Shown: positions 6,717 to 12,542 of the stretch, piece by piece
Numbering within the stretch: position 1 is the stretch's first letter
Layout: each line of letters starts with the position of its first letter
Assembly (NCBI GenBank): GCA_003242205.1
Contig: QGUR01000116.1
Coordinates: 1-12,542 of the forward strand
DNA from: Chloroflexota bacterium
GTDB lineage: Bacteria; Chloroflexota; Anaerolineae; Aggregatilineales; Phototrophicaceae
Reading direction: 5' to 3'
Length of the DNA stretch: 12,542 bases
The notes under the pieces: generated by a model
Database searches by the model: none
Seen by the model: only the letters and a program-made list of their open reading frames with translations
What the model was told of the DNA's origin: nothing
Program-made: the position numbers and the translations under genes

Positions 6717-7868
6717 TTACAAGGCGCGCTCTAAAATCTCCGTCAGTTCGGCCTCGGTCAGCTTGATCGGGTTGCCCTTCATGCTGCTGGCGCGCGCCGA
6801 CTTTTCCACGATGTCGGGCAGGTCAATGGACGCCACGCCAAACTGCGACAGGCGCGGAATCTTCAGCGCTTCGCACAGCTCTGCGACCCAGGCTGCGCCG
6901 TCTTCAGGCGTCGCATCCGGGTTTCCGGTGAGGATACGCGCCACTTCTGCATAGCGGGCGAGCGCCGGGTTGTCCGGCTCGCGCTCGCGCAGCGCGCGAA
7001 TGTTCGTTTCCATCACGTAAGGCAACAGGCGAGCGCAGGCCACGCCATGCGGAATGGGATACATGCCGCCAAGCGGCCCGGCAAAGCCATGCACCGCGCC
7101 CAGCGCCGCGTTCGCCAGCGCCAGCCCGCCAAACAGACTCGCCAGCGACATATCCTCGCGGGCGGCATCCGTCGGTTCTTCAAAGGCGCGGCGCAGCGAG
7201 CGGGCGGCCCTTGCCATGCCTTCGCGGCACAGCGCATCGGTCAGGGGGTTCGCTTTGACCGAGACGAACGGCTCCAGCACCTGTGTCAGCGCATCCATGC
7301 CGGTCATCGCCGTCACCTCCGGCGGCATCGAATACGTCAGTTCGGGATCGACTAGCGCCAGCTTTGGCAGCATCAGCGGCGAGCGCAGGCTGACCTTGAC
7401 ACGGTGTTCCGGCGACGCGAGAACGGCGTTGCGTGTGACTTCCGCGCCGGTTCCCGCCGTTGTCGGAACGGCCATATATGGCAGCGGCGGCCGGGACAGG
7501 CTTTGCCCTTTGCCGATCACTTCCAGATAATCGAGCGGTTCGCCCGGATTGGCGGTCAGCGCGGCGATGGCTTTACCGGCGTCGATGGCCGCGCCGCCGC
7601 CGATGCCGATCACGAGATCGCAGTTGAACTGCCGCGCCGCCGTCACGCCCTTCAGCGCCGTGTCAACCGTCGGTTCGCTGTCAACCTGAAAGACGGTAGC
7701 CTTCACGCCGCTGGCTTCCAGCAATTCGATCATACGGGTGGCGCGGTCGCGGTTGGCCCCGGTGACGACGAGCGCGTGGCTTCCCAGCGCGGCGGCTTCC
7801 CGGCCCGCTTCCTGCAGCGTGCCTTTGCCAAAGATAATGCGCGTGGCAGTGGCGAACTCAAAACGCAT
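6717..7868 (-). CDS. Iron-containing (group III) alcohol dehydrogenase
   Basis: 383 residues, normal for the family, which interconverts alcohols and aldehydes with NAD(P)H and a divalent metal. An open frame continues 16 codons upstream, but the start at 7868 is chosen because AGGAG lies seven bases before it (minus strand, 7876-7880) and MRFEFATATRIIFGKG is the family's normal opening. The dinucleotide-binding motif GIGGGAAID is at 88-96, and VPTTAGTGAEVT at 134-145. Metal-site positions: Asp192 in GMDALTQ, His260 in VHGFAGPLG, His274 in PIPHGVA. The second usual ligand, His in DALTH, is Gln196 here. No signal peptide: cytosolic. The gene diverges from an aldolase and a PfkB kinase across 198 bases, which suggests it reduces the aldehyde released by the aldolase, as FucO does in fucose breakdown. 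The substrate is inference, and related maleylacetate reductase-like activities are not excluded. Confidence 0.92.
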   Translation of the reverse strand: MRFEFATATRIIFGKGTLQEAGREAAALGSHALVVTGANRDRATRMIELLEASGVKATVFQVDSEPTVDTALKGVTAARQFNCDLVIGIGGGAAIDAGKAIAALTANPGEPLDYLEVIGKGQSLSRPPLPYMAVPTTAGTGAEVTRNAVLASPEHRVKVSLRSPLMLPKLALVDPELTYSMPPEVTAMTGMDALTQVLEPFVSVKANPLTDALCREGMARAARSLRRAFEEPTDAAREDMSLASLFGGLALANAALGAVHGFAGPLGGMYPIPHGVACARLLPYVMETNIRALREREPDNPALARYAEVARILTGNPDATPEDGAAWVAELCEALKIPRLSQFGVASIDLPDIVEKSARASSMKGNPIKLTEAELTEILERAL

Positions 7869-7996
7869 GGCAACTCTCCTGATGGCGCGGTTTGCTCTCT
7901 CGAACAAGCATAACATGCCGGGGAAATTTGAGCCGCCGGGGCGTCAGGGGGCTGGCTCGCTTTTGTTGCGACATGAGGTGTCGTGTCATGCGCGCC

Positions 7997-8024
7997 TTTC
8001 CGCCCGGCGCGGGTGCGCTATAAT
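7997..8024 (+). promoter_or_regulatory. Promoter candidate for the aldolase-kinase pair
   Basis: A perfect -10 hexamer TATAAT at 8019-8024 lies 43 bases before the aldolase ATG. With a 16-base spacer the -35 would be TTTCCG (7997-8002), only three of six matches, so an activator may be needed. The spacer contains the small dyad CCCG-GCG-CGGG. Confidence 0.45.
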
Positions 8025-8067
8025 CCGGTGTAACAGTTGAAGCATTGATGAGAAAGTAGCCATTCCT

Positions 8068-8766
8068 ATGGACGCTGCCCGGCAGGAAGTCATTGTATCG
8101 AATCCGAAAATCGCTGAAATGCGCGCCAAGATCGCTCGTTTCGGGGCCATGCTATACGAGCGCCACCTGACGGACGCCGCCGGAGGCAACCTGAGCGCGC
8201 GCGTCGACGACCTGATCTGCCTCAGCCCGCGCTATGCCGGCAGCAGGAAGCAGTGGAACCTGAAGCCCGAAGACGTGCTGGTCGTCGATATGGATGGCAA
8301 CATTCTGGTGGGTGACGGCGAAATTTCGCGCGAAAGCAAGGTACACCTGCGCCTGCATCGCGAGTTTGGCGAATATGGGACAGGCGTCATTCACGCGCAT
8401 GCCCGCAACGTGCTGGTCTTCGCTGCCATGTCTCGCTCGATGCCCCCGGTGCTGGAAACAACGCGCAAGTTCGGAACCGTGCCCTGCATTGATTACGCGC
8501 CGGCCCATAGCGACAAACTGGCTGAGAATGTCGCCAACGCCATCCGCCCGCAGGTGGAGCGCATTCGCAAGCAGGCTGCCGGCGTCATCGCCCCGTGGCA
8601 TGGCGTGTTCTGCATCGGCAAGGACCTCGACGCGGCTTTCGACGCGGTGGAACGCTTTGACACTAACGCTTACATCATCATGATGGGCAAGCTGCTTGGC
8701 CAGAGCGACCTGCTCGCCGCCGAGCGCGAAGCGATGGAAAACGCCTGCGCCCATTTCACGGAATAG
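8068..8766 (+). CDS. Class II aldolase/adducin family protein (fuculose-phosphate aldolase-like)
   Basis: 232 residues, close to the 215-230 typical of zinc-dependent class II sugar-phosphate aldolases such as FucA. These split ketose 1-phosphates into dihydroxyacetone phosphate and an aldehyde; relatives include pentulose-phosphate epimerases and methylthioribulose-phosphate dehydratase. Visible motifs: GGNLSAR (39-45) for phosphate binding, Glu89 in SRESKVH as the catalytic acid, His109 and His111 in IHAHARN and His178 in PWHGV as the zinc ligands. All four key positions are intact, so it should be active. The ATG at 8068 has only a weak AGAAAG ribosome site far upstream, so an internal start at residue 18 is possible. 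Three bases separate its stop from the PfkB kinase start, a clear operon. The kinase neighbour favours aldolase over epimerase, but the substrate is not identifiable from sequence. Confidence 0.88.
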   Translation: MDAARQEVIVSNPKIAEMRAKIARFGAMLYERHLTDAAGGNLSARVDDLICLSPRYAGSRKQWNLKPEDVLVVDMDGNILVGDGEISRESKVHLRLHREFGEYGTGVIHAHARNVLVFAAMSRSMPPVLETTRKFGTVPCIDYAPAHSDKLAENVANAIRPQVERIRKQAAGVIAPWHGVFCIGKDLDAAFDAVERFDTNAYIIMMGKLLGQSDLLAAEREAMENACAHFTE

Positions 8767-8769
8767 GCC

Positions 8770-9702
8770 ATGATCGTCACGGTCACGGCCAACACGACAA
8801 TTGATCTCAACGTCTTCATCCCGGAGCTTGTGCCGAACACCACCATCCGCGCCGGTCGTACGCTGCAGAGCATGGGCGGCAAGCCGACCGACGCCTCATG
8901 GATTCTCGGCGAGCTGGGCATTCCAAGCCTGGCGCTTGGCTTTGCCGGCGGCCCGACCGGCAAAAAAGTCGAGGCCATGCTGCTCGCCCGCGGAGCGCAG
9001 CCGGACTTCATCTGGGTTGAAGGCGACACGCGCATCAATGTCGTCATCGTGGACGAGGCGAACCACACACATACCACCATCACCACGACGACCATGGAGA
9101 TTGCGCCTGAGCAGGTCGATGCCCTGCGCGAGCGCTATCTGGCCGCGCTCGACGGCGCGTCATGCGTGGTGCTGGGCGGAACGCTGCCGAAGGGGCTTGA
9201 GCCATCGTTCTACAGCGATCTGATCGGTCTGGCCCGCGCGCGTGCCATTCCGGTCATCTTCGACGCCGCCGAGCCGAACCTGAGCGCCGGGTTGCAAGCC
9301 GGCCCAACCTATATCAAGCCCAATCGTGACGAGCTGCAACAGGTGACGGGGAAAACGATACATTCTCTGGACGACGCATACCATGCCGGTCGCGCCCTGT
9401 ATGAGCGCTATGGCGCGTCGCCTGTCATTACGCTCGGCGGCGAGGGCGCACTTGCCGTCCTGCCCGACCGCGCCTACCGCATTCCGCCGCTGCAAGTGGA
9501 AGTCGTCAGCCCGGCGGGCGCGGGCGATGCCGTGCTGGCGGGTCTGGCGGCGTCCATCGAGCGCGGGCAGCCGATTGAGGAGGGGTTGCGGCTGGGCGTG
9601 GCGGCGGCGACCGCCGTACTGCTGATGCCCGGCACTGCCGATTGCCGCCGCGAAGACGTCGATCGCTTCCTGCCGCAGGTTGAACTGATCCCGTATCCGT
9701 GA
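8770..9702 (+). CDS. PfkB family sugar kinase (1-phosphofructokinase-like)
   Basis: 310 residues, the usual length for 1-phosphofructokinase/tagatose-6-phosphate kinase relatives in the ribokinase superfamily, which transfer phosphate from ATP to a sugar or sugar phosphate. The N-terminus IVTVTANTTIDLNVFI is the family's first strand. GGK is at 36-38, RINVVIVDE (88-96) lies in the substrate region, KPNRDEL at 183-189, and the catalytic motif GAGDAVLAG at 250-258 with Asp253 as base. Oddities: the usual GGKxxN signature reads GGKPTD, replacing the conserved asparagine with Asp41, and a threonine-rich HTHTTITTTT stretch occupies 99-108. It is co-transcribed with the aldolase and probably supplies its phosphorylated substrate, or phosphorylates a related intermediate. 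A different hexose or pentose kinase role is possible. Confidence 0.87.
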   Translation: MIVTVTANTTIDLNVFIPELVPNTTIRAGRTLQSMGGKPTDASWILGELGIPSLALGFAGGPTGKKVEAMLLARGAQPDFIWVEGDTRINVVIVDEANHTHTTITTTTMEIAPEQVDALRERYLAALDGASCVVLGGTLPKGLEPSFYSDLIGLARARAIPVIFDAAEPNLSAGLQAGPTYIKPNRDELQQVTGKTIHSLDDAYHAGRALYERYGASPVITLGGEGALAVLPDRAYRIPPLQVEVVSPAGAGDAVLAGLAASIERGQPIEEGLRLGVAAATAVLLMPGTADCRREDVDRFLPQVELIPYP

Positions 9703-9715
9703 GCCGGGGATTTTT
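9688..9715 (+). terminator. Candidate intrinsic terminator after the PfkB kinase
   Basis: ATCCC (9688-9692) pairs with GGGAT (9707-9711), with one further G-C pair beyond a bulge, and runs directly into five Ts (9711-9715). The hairpin overlaps the last codons of the kinase and fits into the 14 bases between the two convergent genes. The stem is short, so efficiency is uncertain. Confidence 0.45.
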
Positions 9716-9716
9716 G

Positions 9717-10925
9717 CTAGTCATCCAGCAGGTGAATGACGATGCTGGATATGAAGCGAAATCCCGCGCCGAGCAGCAGCACCGTGACCAGCGGGATACC
9801 TGCATTTGCCAGCGCGCTGCCGATCATCGGTCCGGCGATCATGGCGAAATAGGTCGTCTGGCTATAGGCGGCGGTCGAGCGGGTTTCGGCGGCAGTATGT
9901 TGCGTTAGATAGCCGTAGAGGCTGATGCTGACAATGGTCCAGCTTGCCCCGCCGAGCGCCGCTGCCGGCAGGGTGAGATATAACGACTGGCTCTGGGAAA
10001 GAATCAGCGCTTCGGCAGCCATCATGAAAATGGACAGAGCGAGCATTTCACGGTTGCCGAAACGCTTGACGAGATGGCTGGTGAGCAGGGCGACGCCAAC
10101 GGACGTAACCAGCCGCACAAGCGAGTAGAGGGCCATGAACGACTCGCCCGCGCCCATCTCCTCAACCAGCCGCAGCGGAATAATCGCTCGCAGGGAATAG
10201 TGCGCGATATAACTGATGAGCGCGGCGATTGCGACGTGCTGGAAGCCGCGCGTGCGCCACGGCGATACAGCGCTGCGGTGTGGGTCGGCTGCCGGATGGT
10301 CTATGACCTTTTCCGGCAGCGCTGTCTGCACGCGGCTGATATGCCAGAGACTCATCAGCACCAGAACGAACGCGACCGCGTACATGATCTGGTAGCTTTG
10401 CGGAAATGCTGCCTGTTCCAGCCAGAAGCCAAAGGCCAGACCGCTGACACTGGTAGCGACGTTTTGGGCGATCGAGCGGCGGCTGACGAGATCGGTCAGA
10501 TGGCCATCGCCTACTGCCTCGCGCCACATCACCGGATTGATGACCGCGACGATGCTTTGCGGAATGGCCGGCAGCGTGACCGAGAAGATCAGCCATGGCA
10601 CTTGCAGCGGCTGGGGCAGGAATGGCGTGAAGATCAGCAGCAGAAAGGTAAACCGGCGGCCCAGTGACGGCAGCAGAATGGCCTGCACGGTGTCGCTACT
10701 GCGCTGTCGCCACCAGTCTCCTGCCCACGTCGATAGCATCAGCACGACCGCCGGAATTGACTCCAGCAATCCCAGTTGCAGCGGCGTTGCGCCCAGCCGA
10801 ATGGCGAAGACCGAGAGGAACTGGCTCGTCGTCACCACGGCGATGCCGAACCAGATGCTCTCCATGACCAGGTGATTGAAGTTATTGCGTTCGCGCGGGC
10901 CGATGCTGTCGGAGATTATTGTCAT
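9717..10925 (-). CDS. Major facilitator superfamily transporter
   Basis: 402 residues, almost entirely hydrophobic, with about 10-12 membrane helices in two halves and a polar central loop (about 196-228). The N-terminal half includes the VTTSQFLSVFAIRLGATPLQLGLL region with the family's loop after the first helix and WAGDWWRQRSSD (67-78), a variant of the MFS cytoplasmic-loop signature. The C-terminal half repeats the pattern at LTSHLVKRFGNREMLAL (281-297), with LVKRFGNRE typical of the loop between helices 8 and 9. An inner-membrane secondary transporter is secure; the substrate is not predictable. It converges with the PfkB kinase across 14 bases, and 140 bases separate it from the phosphodiesterase upstream, so a role in the neighbouring sugar pathway is possible but unproven. 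The ribosome site is a poor GGATGGGG well upstream of the ATG. Confidence 0.85.
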   Translation of the reverse strand: MTIISDSIGPRERNNFNHLVMESIWFGIAVVTTSQFLSVFAIRLGATPLQLGLLESIPAVVLMLSTWAGDWWRQRSSDTVQAILLPSLGRRFTFLLLIFTPFLPQPLQVPWLIFSVTLPAIPQSIVAVINPVMWREAVGDGHLTDLVSRRSIAQNVATSVSGLAFGFWLEQAAFPQSYQIMYAVAFVLVLMSLWHISRVQTALPEKVIDHPAADPHRSAVSPWRTRGFQHVAIAALISYIAHYSLRAIIPLRLVEEMGAGESFMALYSLVRLVTSVGVALLTSHLVKRFGNREMLALSIFMMAAEALILSQSQSLYLTLPAAALGGASWTIVSISLYGYLTQHTAAETRSTAAYSQTTYFAMIAGPMIGSALANAGIPLVTVLLLGAGFRFISSIVIHLLDD

Positions 10926-10978
10926 GTACTGGCCCCATCCAGGCGGAGAATGCTTGATTTTCGCTATAGCTGCTAAAA

Positions 10979-11021
10979 GACTTCATAACATTTAACCGGA
11001 CAATCAACCGGAAATGAAGTC
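10979..11021 (-). terminator. Hairpin downstream of the phosphodiesterase (terminator or operator)
   Basis: GACTTCAT (10979-10986) and ATGAAGTC (11014-11021) form a perfect 8-bp stem; on the minus strand the stem is followed at once by TTTT. The 27-base loop contains two copies of a 12-base unit beginning TCCGGTT (10 of 12 positions alike) whose CCGG cores can also pair. It lies between the phosphodiesterase stop and the MFS start, so it could end the former's transcript or regulate the latter. Confidence 0.4.
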
Positions 11022-11065
11022 CCAACCGCAGCTCTGAAAAATGCCTAAGGAACCTGTCAGTGCCC

Positions 11066-12529
11066 TCAATCACAGAAGGCTGGATATGTCGCCAGCAGAT
11101 CGGGCATGTCGGAACAGATGGCGTCCACGCCGAGGGCGCGCAGGGCGGCAATTTCTGAGGGGCGTTCTTCATGCCAGCAGACGATGCCCAGCCCGGCGTC
11201 GTGCACGCGCTTGATCCATTCCGGCGTCAGCAGTTTGTGCGGCTCCATCGCGCGCCGTTCCCAGCACGGGTGCACGTAATCGCATTGGACCGACTTGGCC
11301 AGCGCAACCGGGTCGACATTCGTCGCGCCGAACAGGATCGAAGTGAACAGGTTCGGCTCCATTGCCTTGATGTCTGCCACCCATGTGGCGACGAACGAGC
11401 CGGCGATGCTGTATTTCAGCAGCCCGTAGCGCTTAAGCGTTTCCAGAATTTGCGGCGTTGTCTCTAGATTGACCTCTTTGATGTCGAGGTAGAGGCCTAG
11501 TTGCAATTCGTGGCAGATCGCCGCCACTTCTTCGAAGGTCGGCACTCTGGCCATGCCTTCGGGCGTGATGGCGTACAGTTCTTCCAGCGTCAGGTCAGAC
11601 ACCGCGCCGTTGATGCCGTAGACACGCTTCAGCGTCTGGTCGTGAGTGACAACCGCCACGCCGTCGGCGGTGAAGCGAATGTCAACCTCGACCAGATCGG
11701 AACCCATTTCCGCCGCCTTGCGAAAGGCATCGAGCGAGTTTTCGGGCGCGTAGGCCGAAGCGCCGCGATGCGCGATGTTGTACAGGTGTTGCCTGTTAGG
11801 CGGAAGCGTTCGCACCAGTTCGTCGGCCCACCAGGCGACTCGCTGTGGAATCCACGCTTGTAACTGCGCCCACGGCACATGAACGACCGACTCGAGATCG
11901 AAAACCTTGTTGTACTCAAATGACGGCTCAAACGCATGGCATTGGAGGTAGCTGTGAACGGCGCGGTTCGCCAGCGGCGTGCGGCTGGCGATCTTTCCCT
12001 CAAAGAGCGGAGTGACGAGAACGCCCATTCGCCCCGCTTTCGGGCCACAGCTCTGGCGCGTGCGCGGCGCGCGTTCCAACAGCCAGGCCGGCGATGGCGC
12101 GAAAGCATGTTTGCCGGATTCGGAATAAACGGTCACTCGCCCGTGTTCCATCGGCGGGTTGCCGTTTTCGTCCACCATCGGGTGCAGGCCGCCGTGCCAG
12201 CTTGCTTCGCTCGCGATTACGTTGTCATTCTCGTCGAGCCAGACCCAGATATGTTCCAGTTCGTACAGATGCTGGATGTCCCAGTCCCACCAGATCGCGT
12301 ATTCGATAACGGTCTTTGCCTCGCCGTTCAGCGTGATGTCACGCGGAAACGACGGCGACGGCCCGCTGTCACGGAACACGGTGTAGCCGACAACCGACGG
12401 CATGAACGGCTCGCGGGTGTCGAAGCGGATGCGCGGCGCGTGGCGTAAGGCGAGTGCGTAATCGTCAGGATCGGGAATGCTCTGGTCAAGCGTGTTCAGG
12501 CCATCGTTATGTGCGATCATGTGTGCCAT
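11066..12529 (-). CDS. Glycerophosphodiester phosphodiesterase with an unrecognised N-terminal domain
   Basis: 487 residues, about twice the size of a plain GDPD. The C-terminal half (about 248-487) is a GDPD TIM barrel that hydrolyses glycerophosphodiesters to glycerol 3-phosphate and an alcohol: His254-Arg255 in IAHRG, Glu263 in PENS, Glu281 and Asp283 in LVEVDI, His296 in THD, Lys351 in LDIKE, and the closing DAICSDMPDLL. All catalytic positions are present. The N-terminal 240 residues are a separate domain I do not recognise, with conserved-looking WWDWD (80-84), HLYELEHIWVWLD (87-99), ASWHG (109-113) and SGKHAF (138-143), faintly like the Vps62/plant DUF946 pattern. No signal peptide or membrane segment is visible, so it is probably cytosolic. 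The ATG at 12529 is preceded by AGAAAG, and an in-frame TAG at 12536-12538 rules out a longer start. It may recycle lipid or polymer head groups; this is inference. Confidence 0.9.
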   Translation of the reverse strand: MAHMIAHNDGLNTLDQSIPDPDDYALALRHAPRIRFDTREPFMPSVVGYTVFRDSGPSPSFPRDITLNGEAKTVIEYAIWWDWDIQHLYELEHIWVWLDENDNVIASEASWHGGLHPMVDENGNPPMEHGRVTVYSESGKHAFAPSPAWLLERAPRTRQSCGPKAGRMGVLVTPLFEGKIASRTPLANRAVHSYLQCHAFEPSFEYNKVFDLESVVHVPWAQLQAWIPQRVAWWADELVRTLPPNRQHLYNIAHRGASAYAPENSLDAFRKAAEMGSDLVEVDIRFTADGVAVVTHDQTLKRVYGINGAVSDLTLEELYAITPEGMARVPTFEEVAAICHELQLGLYLDIKEVNLETTPQILETLKRYGLLKYSIAGSFVATWVADIKAMEPNLFTSILFGATNVDPVALAKSVQCDYVHPCWERRAMEPHKLLTPEWIKRVHDAGLGIVCWHEERPSEIAALRALGVDAICSDMPDLLATYPAFCD

Positions 12530-12542
12530 TTCTTTCTAAGCG

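Noticed and set aside
7869..7916. 16-codon N-terminal extension of the alcohol dehydrogenase
   Set aside because: The ATG at 7868 has an AGGAG site seven bases away and the family's normal opening; the extension has neither.
7972..7990. CATGA...TCATG inverted repeat with GTGTC tandem copies upstream of the aldolase
   Set aside because: Five-base arms are expected by chance, and the position is upstream of the promoter without other support.

Overview
The window looks like the end of a metagenomic or draft-genome contig from a moderately GC-rich bacterium. Eight of the ten genes are GC-rich, while a three-gene block at about 1647-4979 is visibly AT-richer. I lean towards Chloroflexota (Anaerolineae-like) from the style of the MFS transporter, the iron-dependent alcohol dehydrogenase and the overall mix, but this is inference: there is no rRNA, tRNA or other marker that fixes the taxon. 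GMP synthase (guaA) is the only clear housekeeping gene. I see no tRNA, rRNA, CRISPR array, insertion sequence or phage gene.

Layout. Bases 1-56 are probably not genomic: 38-56 match the engineered Tn5 mosaic end used in tagmentation libraries at 17 of 19 positions, and the first gene stops making family sense exactly there. Then come, on the minus strand, a truncated Gfo/Idh/MocA oxidoreductase (58-609) and a YgeA-type aspartate/amino-acid racemase (772-1470). A divergent plus-strand operon follows (1647-4979), with a good promoter candidate at 1560-1588. It holds a 57-residue membrane microprotein with a YLDPGSGS start, a two-domain protein (kinase-like N-terminal half, SAM-dependent methyltransferase C-terminal half), and a polytopic membrane protein with an extracytoplasmic sulfatase/LTA-synthase-like domain. 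guaA (5013-6563) runs convergently on the minus strand, preceded by an iron-containing alcohol dehydrogenase (6717-7868). A plus-strand pair, class II aldolase and PfkB sugar kinase (8068-9702), diverges from the dehydrogenase and ends in a candidate terminator. An MFS transporter (9717-10925) and a glycerophosphodiester phosphodiesterase with an unusual N-terminal domain (11066-12529) close the window on the minus strand.

How the genes may work together. The dehydrogenase, aldolase and kinase read as a small sugar-phosphate catabolic module: kinase phosphorylates a ketose, aldolase splits it to DHAP and an aldehyde, dehydrogenase reduces the aldehyde. The substrate cannot be told from sequence. 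The most interesting unit is the AT-richer trio. Its kinase-like/methyltransferase protein recalls, with domain order reversed, the O-antigen chain terminator WbdD, and it sits with a membrane phospho- or sulfo-transferase-like enzyme. I infer a cell-envelope glycan capping or decorating system; no substrate is shown by the sequence.
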